A stretch of 64,000 nucleotides of DNA from Atlantibacter sp. RC6 (GTDB lineage: Bacteria > Pseudomonadota > Gammaproteobacteria > Enterobacterales > Enterobacteriaceae): the NCBI RefSeq assembly GCF_014193285.1, contig NZ_JACHZE010000002.1:310001-374000 (forward strand), read 5' to 3'. The notes under the pieces are model-generated. The model had not been told where the DNA came from, ran no database searches, and saw nothing but the letters and a program-made list of their open reading frames with translations. This document shows positions 37,258-48,218 of the stretch, piece by piece. Position 1 is the first letter of the stretch, and each line of letters starts with the position of its first letter. The position numbers and the translations under genes were made by a program.

Positions 37258-39402
37258 TTATTCAGCTTGCGGTGCTGCCGGAGCTTCCGGTGCGGCCGCC
37301 GGCTGAGACGGCTCGGCTGCTTCTTTAATGCTTAAACGGATACGGCCCTGGCGATCCACTTCCAGAACTTTGACCGGCACTTCCTGATTCATCTGCAGAT
37401 AATCAGTCACTTTCTCAACGCGCTTGTCAGCGATCTGGGAAATGTGTACCAGGCCTTCTTTGCCGCCGCCAATGGCGACAAACGCACCGAAGTCAACGAT
37501 ACGGGTTACTTTACCGTTATAAACGCGGCCCACTTCGATCTCAGCGGTGATCTCTTCGATACGGCGGATAGCGTGTTTCGCTTTTTCACCGTCGGTAGCC
37601 GCGATTTTCACGGTGCCGTCATCTTCGATTTCGATGGTGGTGCCGGTTTCTTCGGTCAGCGCACGGATCACAGAACCGCCCTTACCGATCACGTCTTTGA
37701 TCTTGTCCGGGTTGATCTTAATGGTGTGGATACGCGGAGCGAATTCGGAGATGTCGCCACGCGGTGCGTTGATAGCCTGTTCCATTACGCTCAGGATGTG
37801 CAGACGCGCGCCCTTAGCCTGGTTCAGTGCCACCTGCATGATTTCGCGGGTGATACCTTCGATTTTGATATCCATCTGCAGCGCGGAGATACCTTCACGG
37901 CTACCGGCTACTTTAAAGTCCATATCGCCCAGGTGATCTTCATCACCCAGAATATCGGACAGCACCACGAAGTTGTCGCCTTCTTTCACCAGACCCATCG
38001 CGATACCCGCAACGGCGGCTTTGATCGGCACACCCGCGTCCATCAGCGCCAGAGAAGCGCCGCACACGGAAGCCATGGAAGAAGAACCGTTGGATTCGGT
38101 GATTTCCGACACTACGCGAACCGTGTACGGGAAGCGCTCTGCATCCGGCATTACTGCCATCACACCGCGTTTCGCCAGGCGACCGTGACCGATTTCACGA
38201 CGCTTCGGCGAGCCCACCATCCCGGTTTCACCTACAGAGTACGGAGGGAAGTTGTAGTGGAACAGGAAGTTGTCGGTACGTTCGCCCATCAGCTCGTCCA
38301 GGCTCTGCGCATCACGCGCGGTACCCAGGGTCGCGGTAACCAGCGCCTGCGTTTCACCACGAGTAAACAGTGCGGAACCGTGAGTACGCGGCAGTACGCC
38401 AGTACGCACGTCCAGACCACGGATCATGTCTTTTTCACGGCCATCAATACGCGGCTCGCCACGCAGTACGCGGCTACGCACTACGTTTTTCTCGATAGCG
38501 TGCAGAATGTCGTTCAGCTCGTTTTCATCCAGCGCGTCGCCTTCAGCCTGTTCAGCCTGCAGCGCAGCGATAACGTCGGATTTAATGGCGTCGATCTGGG
38601 AGTAACGTTCTTGTTTGTCGGTGATGCGGTAAGCGTCGCTCAGGCGAGCTTCAGCCAGCGCAGCAACGCGGCTGTTCAGCGCGTCGTTAGCCGCTTCCGG
38701 CTGCCAGTCCCAACGCGGTTTGCCCGCTTCGGCAACCAGGGCGTTGATGTTTTCGATAACAACCTGCTGTTGATCGTGGCCAAACACCACTGCGCCCAGC
38801 ATCTGGTCTTCGCTCAGCAGTTCAGCTTCGGATTCAACCATCAGCACAGCGCCTTCGGTACCGGCAACCACCAGGTCCAGCTTGCTGTTTTTCAGCTCGT
38901 CAGCGGTCGGGTTCAGTACGTACTGGTCATTGATGTAACCCACGCGCGCGGCACCGATTGGGCCGTTGAACGGAATGCCAGACAGGCTCAGCGCCGCGGA
39001 TGCGCCGATCATCGCCACGATATCCGGGTGAACCTGCGGGTTCACGGACACTACGGTCGCGATAACCTGAACTTCGTTAACGAAGCCTTCCGGGAACAGC
39101 GGACGGACCGGACGGTCAATCAGACGCGCAATCAGGGTTTCGCCTTCGCTCGGACGGCCTTCACGACGGAAGAAGCTACCCGGGATACGGCCAGCAGCGT
39201 AGGTACGCTCCTGATAGTTAACGGTCAGCGGGAAGAAGTCCTGACCCGGTTTGGCTTTTTTCTGACCCACAACGGTCACGAATACTGCGGTGTCGTCCAT
39301 GCTTACCATCACTGCGGCGGTAGCCTGGCGCGCCATCATACCGGTCTCTAACGTGACGGTATGTTGACCATATTGAAATTTACGAACGATCGGATTAAGC
39401 AA
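37258..39402 (-). CDS. pnp: Polynucleotide phosphorylase Pnp
   Basis: The 714-residue exoribonuclease degrades RNA 3' to 5' using phosphate and is part of the degradosome. Two RNase PH domains (1-210 and 310-545) are joined by a helical linker, followed by a KH domain ([20 protein letters not shown], about 555-575) and an S1 domain ([20 protein letters not shown], about 620 on). The start is TTG 39402, as in E. coli, with AAAGGG seven bases upstream; an ATG at 39435 would lack homology. The C-terminal tail is Ala/Pro-rich. Confidence 0.95.
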   Translation of the reverse strand: MLNPIVRKFQYGQHTVTLETGMMARQATAAVMVSMDDTAVFVTVVGQKKAKPGQDFFPLTVNYQERTYAAGRIPGSFFRREGRPSEGETLIARLIDRPVRPLFPEGFVNEVQVIATVVSVNPQVHPDIVAMIGASAALSLSGIPFNGPIGAARVGYINDQYVLNPTADELKNSKLDLVVAGTEGAVLMVESEAELLSEDQMLGAVVFGHDQQQVVIENINALVAEAGKPRWDWQPEAANDALNSRVAALAEARLSDAYRITDKQERYSQIDAIKSDVIAALQAEQAEGDALDENELNDILHAIEKNVVRSRVLRGEPRIDGREKDMIRGLDVRTGVLPRTHGSALFTRGETQALVTATLGTARDAQSLDELMGERTDNFLFHYNFPPYSVGETGMVGSPKRREIGHGRLAKRGVMAVMPDAERFPYTVRVVSEITESNGSSSMASVCGASLALMDAGVPIKAAVAGIAMGLVKEGDNFVVLSDILGDEDHLGDMDFKVAGSREGISALQMDIKIEGITREIMQVALNQAKGARLHILSVMEQAINAPRGDISEFAPRIHTIKINPDKIKDVIGKGGSVIRALTEETGTTIEIEDDGTVKIAATDGEKAKHAIRRIEEITAEIEVGRVYNGKVTRIVDFGAFVAIGGGKEGLVHISQIADKRVEKVTDYLQMNQEVPVKVLEVDRQGRIRLSIKEAAEPSQPAAAPEAPAAPQAE

Positions 39403-39454
39403 AATAATACCCTTTCTTAATGAATGACAGCACACCGGCGCGGCGTGCTGTTGA

Positions 39455-39633
39455 GTATTGACCTTCTTTGCATCCTCGCGACTAATGACAATCCTAACCC
39501 CGTCGCGGAGTCAAGCCTCTCATTAGCCGCGCGAACCTCTGCACAAGAAGATCCCTTCAGGCAACAATACAGTAGTTTACTATTGAATTCTGCCATCTGG
39601 TTGAAAAAAGGGGCCATAAAGGCCCCCTTTTCT
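39455..39633 (+). ncRNA. sraG: Candidate sRNA SraG opposite the rpsO-pnp intergenic region
   Basis: The plus strand between pnp and rpsO holds no gene but ends in a terminator GGGGCC-loop-GGCCCC followed by TTTT. In E. coli the small RNA SraG (PsrO) is encoded here on the strand opposite pnp and is about 174 bases long. The extent given follows that length from the terminator. The same DNA is the RNase III processed leader of pnp on the minus strand. Expression here is inferred only. Confidence 0.42.
39604..39633. terminator. Bidirectional terminator behind rpsO
   Basis: AAAAGGGGGCC pairs with GGCCCCTTTTTT on the minus strand, 15 bases past the rpsO stop. Transcription partly reads through to pnp in E. 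coli. On the plus strand it would end SraG. Confidence 0.82.
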
Positions 39634-39647
39634 GAAACTCGCAAGAA

Positions 39648-39980
<333 letters not shown>

Positions 39981-40057
39981 CCTGCCAGCATTAAAATAAC
40001 GGTTGGCAGCGTATTTAGCCGCAATATTCTACCTGTCACAGCAGCTTATCGCAAACG

Positions 40058-41002
40058 TTAGTCGTGGTATTCCACCACCAGTCGACGGGGCGCGACGCGT
40101 CCCTCGTCATCGATTTCACCCATGCCGATAAACTTCCGTTCATCGCCTTCGGTGACGCGCACCAGTCCATGCGGCGGCACGTCTGCGACCCGTACCGGCT
40201 GGCCATTTTTAAAATAGCCAGCAATCGCAGGTTGAATATTCACCATCGGAAAATCCGAAGCCGGACTGTCCATCGGCATTAACAGCGGGTCAAGAACCGT
40301 CGCCAAATCCATGCCCTCTTCGTCCGCCTGGGCACGTAGCGCAGCCAGCTGCTCCAGCGTCACCATGCGTTCGACAGGATATTTACTCACCGCGAGCCGC
40401 CGCAGATAGCTGACGTGCGCGCCGCAGCCGAGCTTTTCGCCCAGATCGTCAATGATAGTGCGGATGTAAGTCCCTTTTGAGCAGTGAACTTCCAGTTCCA
40501 GCTCCAGCCCTTCATGACGAATAAACAGCAGCTCATAAACGGTGATCGGACGCGCTTCACGCGGTACCACAATCCCCTGACGCGCATATTCGTACAGCGG
40601 TTTGCCCTGGTACTTCAGGGCCGAGAACATGGTGGGAACCTGTTGGGTCTCACCGCGGAAACTCTCCAGTGCGCTTTCCAGTTCCTGCGCAGAAAAGGTT
40701 ACCGGCCTTTCCTCGACGATGTTGCCGTCGGCATCCGAGGTATCGGTGCGCTGCCCGAGCCGCGCTATCACGCGATAGCGCTTATCGGAATCCAGCAGAT
40801 ATTGGGAAAACTTCGTCGCCTCGCCAAGGCAAATCGGCAACATACCGGTCGCCAGCGGATCCAGCGCGCCGGTATGCCCTGCCCGGTTGGCATTGTAGAG
40901 ACGTTTTACTTTTTGCAGCGCGTCGTTGGACGAGAGCCCGCCGGGCTTATCCAGCAACAATACGCCATGCACATCGCGACCGCGACGACGAGGACGACTC
41001 AT
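40058..41002 (-). CDS. truB: tRNA pseudouridine-55 synthase TruB
   Basis: The 314-residue enzyme makes pseudouridine 55 in the T-loop of tRNAs and acts as a tRNA chaperone. The catalytic Asp lies in [12 protein letters not shown] (about residue 48), and a C-terminal PUA-like domain is present. Its ATG shares one base with the rbfA stop (TGATG), so translation is coupled. Confidence 0.96.
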   Translation of the reverse strand: MSRPRRRGRDVHGVLLLDKPGGLSSNDALQKVKRLYNANRAGHTGALDPLATGMLPICLGEATKFSQYLLDSDKRYRVIARLGQRTDTSDADGNIVEERPVTFSAQELESALESFRGETQQVPTMFSALKYQGKPLYEYARQGIVVPREARPITVYELLFIRHEGLELELEVHCSKGTYIRTIIDDLGEKLGCGAHVSYLRRLAVSKYPVERMVTLEQLAALRAQADEEGMDLATVLDPLLMPMDSPASDFPMVNIQPAIAGYFKNGQPVRVADVPPHGLVRVTEGDERKFIGMGEIDDEGRVAPRRLVVEYHD

Positions 41003-41403
41003 CAGTCCTCCTTGCTGTCGTCCGGATTGACGCGGCGCGCTTCGTCGTCCTTGATGACATTGCTCACCAGGTTCGACATGCGCATCCCTTCTACCAGGGA
41101 GTTGTCATAGAAGAAGGTTAATTCCGGCACGATACGCAGGCGCATCGCTTTACCCAGCAGCGTACGGATAAAACCGGAGGCTTCCTGAAGGGCTTTAATG
41201 CCCGCTTTGATAGCCTCTTCGTCTTTGTCGTTCAAAAACGTGACGAACACTTTTGCATAAGCCAGATCGCGGGACATTTCCACGCCGGATACGGTGGTCA
41301 TCAGACCTAAACGCGGATCTTTGATTTCGCGCTGCAGGATAATGGCAATTTCTTTTTGCATTTCCTGAGCCACCCGCTGCGGGCGACCAAATTCTTTCGC
41401 CAT
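41002..41403 (-). CDS. rbfA: 30S ribosome-binding factor A, RbfA
   Basis: The 133-residue protein has the RbfA KH-like fold and assists late 16S rRNA maturation; it is required for cold adaptation. ATG 41403 begins [16 protein letters not shown] as in E. coli; the open frame starts ten codons earlier without a ribosome site. It lies between infB and truB. Confidence 0.95.
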   Translation of the reverse strand: MAKEFGRPQRVAQEMQKEIAIILQREIKDPRLGLMTTVSGVEMSRDLAYAKVFVTFLNDKDEEAIKAGIKALQEASGFIRTLLGKAMRLRIVPELTFFYDNSLVEGMRMSNLVSNVIKDDEARRVNPDDSKED

Positions 41404-41470
41404 AGTAAAATCTCCAGACAAATCGGGGGGCACTCGGCCCCCCTAAAATTAAGCAGTCACATCAGCCTGA

Positions 41471-44185
41471 TTAAGCGATGGTACGTTTAATCTCAATGAC
41501 TTCGAACACTTCGATCATATCGCCAACGCGAACGTCGTTGTAGTTCTTCACGCCGATACCACATTCCATGCCGTTACGGACTTCGTTAACGTCATCTTTG
41601 AAGCGGCGCAGGGATTCCAGCTCGCCTTCATAGATAACCACGTTGTCGCGCAGTACGCGGATTGGGTTATGACGTTTAATCGTGCCTTCGGTAACCATAC
41701 AGCCCGCGATCGCACCGAATTTCGGTGATTTGAACACATCACGCACTTCAGCCAGACCGATAATCTGCTGTTTCAGTTCCGGAGACAGCATGCCGCTCAT
41801 CGCCGCTTTCACTTCGTCAATCAGATGATAGATGACGGAGTAGTAACGCAGATCCAGGCTTTCCGCTTCAATGACGCGACGGGCAGATGCATCGGCACGC
41901 ACGTTAAAGCCAACCAGAATCGCGTTTGACGCAGCAGCCAGAGTCGCATCGGTCTCGGTGATACCACCAACGCCGGAACCAACAATCTTCACCTTCACTT
42001 CGTCGGTGGAGAGTTTCAGCAGCGAGTCGGAGATCGCTTCCACAGAACCCTGAACGTCGGCTTTCAGCACGATGTTGACTTCGGACACTTCGCCTTCGGT
42101 CATGTTGGCGAACATGTTTTCCAGTTTGGATTTCTGCTGGCGAGCCAGTTTCACTTCACGGAATTTACCCTGACGATACAGTGCCACTTCACGTGCTTTC
42201 TTCTCGTCACGCACCACGGTCACTTCATCACCCGCAGCCGGAACGCCGGACAAGCCGAGGATCTCAACCGGGATGGACGGACCGGCTTCAGTCACTTCGC
42301 GGCCCAGCTCGTCACGCATCGCACGCACACGGCCATATTCGAAGCCGCAAAGTACGATATCGCCTTTGTTCAGCGTACCTTCGCGAACCAGAACGGTGGC
42401 AACCGGGCCACGGCCTTTGTCCAGGAAGGATTCGATAACCACGCCGCTTGCCATGCCTTTGCGAACGGCTTTCAGTTCGAGAACTTCAGCCTGCAGCAGG
42501 ATAGCGTCCAGCAAATCGTCGATACCGGTACCGGCTTTCGCGGACACATGAACGAACTGGCTTTCACCGCCCCACTCTTCCGGCAGGATGCCGTATTGAG
42601 AGAGCTCGTTCTTCACACGATCCGGATCGGCTTCAGGTTTATCAATCTTGTTCACGGCAACCACGACCGGCACCTGCGCCGCTTTCGCGTGCTGGATAGC
42701 TTCGATGGTCTGCGGCATCACGCCGTCGTCCGCAGCAACAACCAGAACCACGATATCCGTTGCCTGAGCACCACGTGCACGCATCGCGGTAAACGCGGCG
42801 TGGCCCGGGGTATCCAGGAAGGTGATCATGCCGTTGTCGGTTTCAACGTGATAAGCACCGATGTGCTGGGTAATACCACCCGCTTCGCCGGAGGCCACTT
42901 TAGTTGAACGAATATAGTCAAGCAGCGAGGTTTTACCGTGGTCAACATGACCCATGATGGTCACAACCGGCGCGCGCGATTCAGCCGCTGCACCTGTATC
43001 ACGGTCGCTCATTACCGCTTCTTCCAGCTCGTTTTCACGACGCAGGATAACTTTGTGGCCCATCTCTTCGGCAACCAGCTGTGCGGTTTCCTGGTCGATA
43101 ACCTGGTTGATGGTGGCCATAGCGCCCAGTTTCATCATCGCTTTGATGACCTGAGAGCCTTTCACCGCCATCTTGTTAGCCAGTTCGCCAACAGTGATGG
43201 TTTCGCCGATGATAACGTCGCGGTTAACGGCCTGAGCCGGCTTGTTGAAGCCCTGCTGCAGCGCGCTGCCTTTACGTTGTTTACCGCCTTTACCGCCGCG
43301 AACGGCCGCGCGAGCTTCTTCACGATCGGCTTTGGATTCAGCGTGTTTGTTGCCTTTTTTCTGGCGCGCCACTTTGGTGTTGCGGCCACGGCCACCTCGT
43401 CCGCCTTCTACTTCGCGATCGCTGTCATCTTCAGCCTGACGAGCGTGCTGAGACGTGGTGACGTGGTAATCACTCTTGTCTTCTTCGACGGTTTCAGTGC
43501 TGGTCCAGCCCGCAGAGTTTTCTTCAGCCATACGGCGCGCTTCTTCAGCAACACGGCGAGCGTTTTCTTCGAGTTTACGACGCGCTTCTTCTTCAGCCTT
43601 ACGCTTCAGTTCATTCGCTTCAGCTTCGCGGCGGGCTTTTTCAGCCTGAGCGGCTTTGGTTGCTTCGTCAGTTTGTTGATTGCTCACTTTACTATTTTCC
43701 GCAGCTTCGCGTTTAGCCTGGTCTGCAAGCTCACGTTTAGCCTTTTCGTCTGCTTCGCGTTTAGCTTTCTCTTGCGCTTCACGCTTCGCTTTTTCCTGAG
43801 CCTCGCGCTTGGCAGCTTCCTCTGCTTCACGCTGGGCCTGCTCTTCCGCTTCACGCTGCGCTTGTTCTTCCGCGGCAAGGCGTTCAGCCTCAGCCGGATC
43901 ACGTTTTACAAAGGTGCGTTTCTTGCGGACTTCGATCTGTACCGATTTGCTCTTACCACCGGTACCCTGAATGCTTAAAGTACTGCGCGTTTTGCGCTGC
44001 AATGTCAACTTATCCGGCGCCGAACCATGTTCACGGTTCAGGTGAGCCAGTAAAGTTTGTTTCTCTTGCGCCGTCACAGAGTCTTCAGCGGACTTGGGGA
44101 TCCCTGCATCAGCGAATTGCTGTACCAGGCGGTCCACCGAGGTCTGAATCTCTGCGGCCAGCGCTTTTACGGTTACATCAGTCAT
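41471..44185 (-). CDS. infB: Translation initiation factor IF-2
   Basis: The 904-residue GTPase positions initiator tRNA on the 30S subunit. Order: an N-terminal IF2-N subdomain (1-55), a long charged helical region of repeated A-KREA-E units (about 110-215), a second N-terminal subdomain, the G domain with GHVDHGKT (about 411), DTPGH and NKID, then domain II, III and IV, the last binding fMet-tRNA. Length is slightly above the 890 of E. coli, the extra residues lying in the charged repeats. Shorter forms from internal starts are known in E. coli; I cannot place them exactly here. Confidence 0.96.
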   Translation of the reverse strand: MTDVTVKALAAEIQTSVDRLVQQFADAGIPKSAEDSVTAQEKQTLLAHLNREHGSAPDKLTLQRKTRSTLSIQGTGGKSKSVQIEVRKKRTFVKRDPAEAERLAAEEQAQREAEEQAQREAEEAAKREAQEKAKREAQEKAKREADEKAKRELADQAKREAAENSKVSNQQTDEATKAAQAEKARREAEANELKRKAEEEARRKLEENARRVAEEARRMAEENSAGWTSTETVEEDKSDYHVTTSQHARQAEDDSDREVEGGRGGRGRNTKVARQKKGNKHAESKADREEARAAVRGGKGGKQRKGSALQQGFNKPAQAVNRDVIIGETITVGELANKMAVKGSQVIKAMMKLGAMATINQVIDQETAQLVAEEMGHKVILRRENELEEAVMSDRDTGAAAESRAPVVTIMGHVDHGKTSLLDYIRSTKVASGEAGGITQHIGAYHVETDNGMITFLDTPGHAAFTAMRARGAQATDIVVLVVAADDGVMPQTIEAIQHAKAAQVPVVVAVNKIDKPEADPDRVKNELSQYGILPEEWGGESQFVHVSAKAGTGIDDLLDAILLQAEVLELKAVRKGMASGVVIESFLDKGRGPVATVLVREGTLNKGDIVLCGFEYGRVRAMRDELGREVTEAGPSIPVEILGLSGVPAAGDEVTVVRDEKKAREVALYRQGKFREVKLARQQKSKLENMFANMTEGEVSEVNIVLKADVQGSVEAISDSLLKLSTDEVKVKIVGSGVGGITETDATLAAASNAILVGFNVRADASARRVIEAESLDLRYYSVIYHLIDEVKAAMSGMLSPELKQQIIGLAEVRDVFKSPKFGAIAGCMVTEGTIKRHNPIRVLRDNVVIYEGELESLRRFKDDVNEVRNGMECGIGVKNYNDVRVGDMIEVFEVIEIKRTIA

Positions 44186-44209
44186 GCTGTTCCTTCCTGC
44201 TACAGTTTA

Positions 44210-45697
44210 TTACGCTTCGTCACCAAACCAACAGATATTACGCGCGGCCATGATCAGCTCACCGGCTTTCTCATCCGTCAACTCTTCAATATCTGAAAGG
44301 TCATCAACGCCTTGTTCGGCGAGGTCTTCCAGCGTACAAACCCCACGAGCAGCCAACTTCCAGGCAAGAGCGCGATCCATGCCTTCGAGGCCTAACAGAT
44401 CTTCACTCGGCTTCTTGTCGCCGAGGCTTTCTTCCTGAGCCAACGCCAGCGTCGTGAGTGCGTTTTTGGCACGTTCGCGCAATGCTTCAACGGTCGCTTC
44501 ATCCAGCCCGTCGATTTCAAGCAGCTCTTTCATTGGCACGTAAGCCAGTTCCTCGAGAGTCGAGAAACCTTCTTCAACCAGAACCGTGGCGAAATCTTCA
44601 TCAATATCGAGATGTTTGGTGAAGGTATCGATCGCGGCGTGCGCTTCGGCCTGGTGTTTCGCCTGCAGATCTTCCACGGTCATCACGTTGAGTTCCCAAC
44701 CGCTTAACTGCGAAGCAAGACGCACGTTCTGGCCGTTACGACCGATCGCCTGCGCCAGGTTGCCAGCTTCAACGGCGATATCCATAGTGTGTTTATCTTC
44801 ATCCACCACGATAGATGCCACATCCGCCGGCGCCATCGCGTTGATCACGAACTGGGCCGGGTTGTCGTCCCACAGAACGATATCGATACGCTCGCCGCCC
44901 AGTTCGGTAGAAACCGCCTGAACACGCGCGCCACGCATACCGACGCAAGCGCCAACCGGGTCGATACGCTTATCGTTGGTTTTCACCGCGATTTTGGCAC
45001 GGGAACCCGGATCTCGAGCGGCAGCTTTAATCTCAATCACTTCTTCGCCGATTTCCGGCACTTCGATGCGGAACAGTTCGATCAGCATTTCCGGCTTGGA
45101 ACGGGTCACGAACAGCTGTGCGCCGCGCGCTTCAGGGCGTACGGAATAGAGCACGCCACGAATACGGTCGCCCGGACGGAAGTTTTCACGCGGCAGCATA
45201 TCTTCACGGAGAATAACGGCTTCGGCGTTACTCCCCAGATCGAGGCTGATGTTGTCGCGGTTCACTTTCTTCACCACGCCGGTAATGATATCGCCTTCAT
45301 GCTCGCGGAACTGATCGACAACCATGGCACGCTCGGCTTCACGTACTTTTTGCACGATAACTTGCTTCGCGGTCTGGGTGGTAATACGGTCGAAGGTGAC
45401 CGATTCAATCTGATCTTCTACATAGTCGCCGACGGTGAAGTTCGGATCTTCGAACTGCGCCGCTTCTAATGTGATTTCACGGGTCGGCTGAGTGACTTCT
45501 TCCACCACCATCCAGCGACGGAAGGTATCGAAATCACCGCTTTTACGATCGATGCTGACACGCACGTCGATCTCTTGTTCGTATTTTTTCTTGGTTGCCG
45601 TGGCCAGGGCACTTTCCAGCGCTTCGAAAATCTTCTCGCGCGGAACCGCTTTTTCGTTAGAAACAGCTTCAACAACAGCCAAAATTTCTTTGTTCAT
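44210..45697 (-). CDS. nusA: Transcription termination/antitermination factor NusA
   Basis: The 495-residue protein binds RNA polymerase and modulates pausing, termination and antitermination. Order: N-terminal polymerase-binding domain (1-130), S1 domain (about 135-200, [20 protein letters not shown]), KH1 and KH2 (about 230-345, with [13 protein letters not shown]), and two acidic helical repeats (about 360-490) that bind alpha subunit. Part of the metY-rimP-nusA-infB operon, which NusA itself controls in E. coli. Confidence 0.96.
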   Translation of the reverse strand: MNKEILAVVEAVSNEKAVPREKIFEALESALATATKKKYEQEIDVRVSIDRKSGDFDTFRRWMVVEEVTQPTREITLEAAQFEDPNFTVGDYVEDQIESVTFDRITTQTAKQVIVQKVREAERAMVVDQFREHEGDIITGVVKKVNRDNISLDLGSNAEAVILREDMLPRENFRPGDRIRGVLYSVRPEARGAQLFVTRSKPEMLIELFRIEVPEIGEEVIEIKAAARDPGSRAKIAVKTNDKRIDPVGACVGMRGARVQAVSTELGGERIDIVLWDDNPAQFVINAMAPADVASIVVDEDKHTMDIAVEAGNLAQAIGRNGQNVRLASQLSGWELNVMTVEDLQAKHQAEAHAAIDTFTKHLDIDEDFATVLVEEGFSTLEELAYVPMKELLEIDGLDEATVEALRERAKNALTTLALAQEESLGDKKPSEDLLGLEGMDRALAWKLAARGVCTLEDLAEQGVDDLSDIEELTDEKAGELIMAARNICWFGDEA

Positions 45698-45723
45698 CCT
45701 GGGCTTCGCCTCAATCCAGACTG

Positions 45724-46176
45724 TTAAAAATGGGGAACCAGATTCGCTTTCTGAATGTTGCTCAGCGCGAACACTTCGTCTTTGCCCTCAACCGTTACGG
45801 TGATCATTTCGCCTTCAACGGCTTTGATGACACCCTGCCATTTACGGCGGTTCTGAACCGCCATACGCAGCACTACCGTGACTTTTTCACCGAGAAAACG
45901 CGTGTAATGCTCAGCGGAGAACAGCGGACGGTCGAGACCTGGCGAGGACACTTCCAGGTTATATGCCACAGTGATCGGATCTTCGACGTCGAGTACAGCA
46001 CTCACCTGGTGGCTAACATCAGCACAATCGTCAACATTGATGCCATCTTCACTATCAATATAGATGCGCAGCGTCGATGTGCGACCACGAAGAAACTCGA
46101 TGCCGACAAGTTCATAGCCCAGTGCTTCAACCGGCGCTGTAATCATCTCTGTTAATTTTTGCTCTAATGTGGACAA
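45724..46176 (-). CDS. rimP: Ribosome maturation factor RimP
   Basis: The 150-residue protein is needed for 30S maturation. A KH-like N-terminal domain and an SH3-like C-terminal barrel are recognised ([23 protein letters not shown] end). The best start is TTG 46176 with GGGGGTG a few bases upstream; it gives [11 protein letters not shown] and exactly the E. coli length. An ATG at 46206 lies in the T-run of an upstream hairpin and has no homology. Confidence 0.93.
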   Translation of the reverse strand: MSTLEQKLTEMITAPVEALGYELVGIEFLRGRTSTLRIYIDSEDGINVDDCADVSHQVSAVLDVEDPITVAYNLEVSSPGLDRPLFSAEHYTRFLGEKVTVVLRMAVQNRRKWQGVIKAVEGEMITVTVEGKDEVFALSNIQKANLVPHF

Positions 46177-46189
46177 GCCCACCCCCAAG

Positions 46190-46213
46190 ACATAAAAAAA
46201 GGGCATAAAGCCC
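46190..46213 (-). terminator. Weak hairpin plus T-run just before rimP
   Basis: On the minus strand GGGC-TTTAT-GCCC is followed by TTTTTTT. The stem has only four strong pairs. It is the second of two terminator-like elements in the metY-rimP leader. Confidence 0.45.
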
Positions 46214-46234
46214 AGTTATTATTAACTCAGATAA

Positions 46235-46260
46235 CAAAAAACCCCGATAAATCGGGGCTT
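46235..46260 (-). terminator. Terminator behind metY tRNA
   Basis: On the minus strand CCCCGAT pairs with ATCGGGG around TT, followed by six or seven T residues. Since rimP-nusA-infB lie downstream, this is an attenuator-like site within the operon. Confidence 0.8.
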
Positions 46261-46388
46261 TTAATAACTGAACCCTGTAAGCCGCAAGCGCGGCCCGGAC
46301 ACTTCCGAGAGAATTTTCTTTCAAATTTCATGCTGTAAAGCGTCAACCGCTGTTCACAGTCTATTTGAAAAAAAACTTTCAGGGAAAG

Positions 46389-46465
<77 letters not shown>

Positions 46466-46524
46466 TCCGAAAACGTGGCAAATACTACGCCTAAAACGTC
46501 TAAAATGCAAGTTTTGCTTAGATT

Positions 46525-46611
46525 TGGTACCGAGGACGGGACTTGAACCCGTAAGCCCAATCGGGCACTACCACCTCAAGGTAGCGTGTCTACCAATTCC
46601 ACCACCTCGGC
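46525..46611 (-). tRNA. leuU: tRNA-Leu (anticodon GAG)
   Basis: The 87-base minus-strand sequence starts GCCGAGGTGGTGGAATTGG and ends with an encoded CCA. It has the long variable arm of class II tRNA and the anticodon GAG in ACCTTGAGGT. It corresponds to leuU, downstream of secG. Here it lies 59 bases before metY, with no argG or yhbX between. Confidence 0.97.
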
Positions 46612-46655
46612 ACTTTGTGTACGGCTTCGTCGATAACCGTACTGAAGCTGACAAC

Positions 46656-46988
46656 TTACTGCGGGATATCGCTGGTCGGTTTAGCCGGCGCTACGTCCTG
46701 AACTTTCTCAGTCTGAGCTGGTGCGTTCAGGTTATCCCACTCGCTTCCTTTATTGGTTTTGTTGCTATTGATATTACCCAGTACCAGGCTGATGATGAAG
46801 AACAGCGTCGCCAGAATAGCCGTCATGCGGGTCATGAAGTTACCAGAACCACTTGAACCAAACAGCGTGGCGGAAGCGCCTGCTCCAAAGGAGGCTCCCA
46901 TATCAGCGCCTTTACCTTGTTGCAGCATGATCAGACCTACCAGGCCAATGGCTACAATAAGGAAAACTACCAAAAGAGCTTCGTACAT
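46656..46988 (-). CDS. secG: Preprotein translocase subunit SecG
   Basis: The 110-residue protein of the SecYEG channel has two membrane segments (about 2-22 and 53-72) separated by a Gly/Ala/Ser-rich loop (GKGADMGASFGAGASATLFG), and a polar tail. ATG 46988 begins MYEALLVVFLIV and matches E. coli length; two codons upstream are in frame. In E. coli it follows glmM; here the LysR/iadA/dcuC cassette intervenes. Confidence 0.96.
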   Translation of the reverse strand: MYEALLVVFLIVAIGLVGLIMLQQGKGADMGASFGAGASATLFGSSGSGNFMTRMTAILATLFFIISLVLGNINSNKTNKGSEWDNLNAPAQTEKVQDVAPAKPTSDIPQ

Positions 46989-47149
46989 AATCAACCTGTT
47001 CCTTGCGGGTTAACCGCATACCAATTGCTTCACCAAGTAAAGTGGGAGGCGTTTGTCATTCCCCACTGAAGCGGGTGTGAATACTAACCAAAGCCAGGGT
47101 GGTGCGCAAGACCATTTTCACCTTCCTGGCGCGTTTGCAGAAAAAAACA

Positions 47150-48052
47150 TCAACCCTGTGAGTTTCGGGACAATTTCTCCCAGCACAGGCTAAGAATTGG
47201 GCGATTCTCCTGGCGCTGGCACCAAATCACGATAGCGATTTCGCGCTGCCGGGAGGCGTTATCCGGCCAGAGTTGTACCAGTTCGCCGCTGGCAAGCTGT
47301 TCTGCGACGGTGGATTCCGGCAACCAGGCCAACCCCATACCACGCAGCACCATTTCACGAATGCTTTCGCTTAACCCGCTTTCAAAAACCGGTTCAAGCC
47401 GGGCGGCGAGCTGCTTTTCAGCGGGCGCGATAATCTGCTGTACAAACGTGTAATCACTATAGCGCAGCCAGGGAATCGGGCTGAGCTCATCGTCGATAAG
47501 CGGCATCAAGTGCGCGGCCATCACCGGAATAAAACGCTCGTAGCGCCAGACCGTGCGCTTTAGCTGTTCTGCCGTTTCCAGCGAGGGCTGAGCCTGCAGT
47601 AAATCGTAAGTGATCAGTAAATCGATCTGGCGATTTAGCAAGGCGTTAAAGTGATTATCGATGCCCTGCATACAGGCATTCACCGTGAAGCGGGCTTCAG
47701 GATGGGTACGGTGCAGGTAATTAATCATATCCGGTAACACATTGATCGACAGGGTGTGCAAGCTCACCATCACAATAGTGTTATCCGTCTGCGGCAACAT
47801 GCAGGATAACTCGTGCTGCGCCTCCTTCAGCGTGGAAACCACCTGTCTGGCGTAAGGCTCAAAGCGCTCGCCATAACGCGTGAGCGTTACGGGCGTGGTG
47901 GTTCTGTCGAACAGCGGCGCGCCCAGGGTCTCTTCCAGCGCCTTAACCCGGCGGCTGAACGCCGGTTGGGTAACGCATCGCTCGCGCGCGGCGAGGGAAA
48001 AGTTGCCGTGCCGACTCAGGCTTAAGAAATCTTCCAGCCATTTACTGTCCAT
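47150..48052 (-). CDS. LysR-type regulator, HypT(YjiE)-like
   Basis: The 300-residue protein has a LysR helix-turn-helix (residues 4-63: KWLEDFLSLSRHGNFSLAA, TQPAFSRRVKALEE) and an effector-binding domain. The N-terminus resembles E. coli HypT (YjiE), whose gene also neighbours iadA. It is divergent from the isoaspartyl-dipeptidase gene across 166 bp, so it probably controls the cassette. The inducer is unknown. HypT-type response to hypochlorite is not implied by sequence alone. Confidence 0.8.
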   Translation of the reverse strand: MDSKWLEDFLSLSRHGNFSLAARERCVTQPAFSRRVKALEETLGAPLFDRTTTPVTLTRYGERFEPYARQVVSTLKEAQHELSCMLPQTDNTIVMVSLHTLSINVLPDMINYLHRTHPEARFTVNACMQGIDNHFNALLNRQIDLLITYDLLQAQPSLETAEQLKRTVWRYERFIPVMAAHLMPLIDDELSPIPWLRYSDYTFVQQIIAPAEKQLAARLEPVFESGLSESIREMVLRGMGLAWLPESTVAEQLASGELVQLWPDNASRQREIAIVIWCQRQENRPILSLCWEKLSRNSQG

Positions 48053-48078
48053 ATGTTGGGCCCTGCTATGCCATTTCG

Positions 48079-48129
48079 GTATTACCCGATACTAAATCCG
48101 CAATAGCCACACAAAAAGTAAAACTTTAC
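48079..48129. promoter_or_regulatory. Candidate LysR-type sites between the regulator and the dipeptidase gene
   Basis: GTATTACCCGATAC (48080-48093 region) is a short dyad of the LysR T-N11-A type, and GTAAAACTTTAC at 48118-48129 is a second near-palindrome. Both lie in the 166-bp divergent region and could serve the LysR protein. Binding is untested. Confidence 0.35.
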
Positions 48130-48218
48130 CTTTTAGCACAGCGGCACCGACTTTATTTCTCCCTTATATAAGCCGCCACGTTTTACCTTCTCTTTCTTAC
48201 ACACATAGCAGGCTTGAT

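Noticed and set aside
37444-39351. A 635-codon open frame on the plus strand opposite pnp
   Set aside because: It is an antisense shadow of pnp: the translation is rich in His, Arg and Gln with no recognisable domain, while the minus-strand frame is an intact PNPase with KH and S1 domains.
43690-43900. A CRISPR-like array in the infB repeat region
   Set aside because: The short repeats encode the A-KREA-E helix of IF2 in frame, with no spacers of constant length. No CRISPR array or cas gene is seen in the window.
42938-43978. A 346-codon plus-strand frame opposite infB
   Set aside because: Its Phe-rich repeats are the reverse complement of the Lys/Glu/Ala repeats of IF2. No ribosome site or homologous membrane protein pattern is seen.
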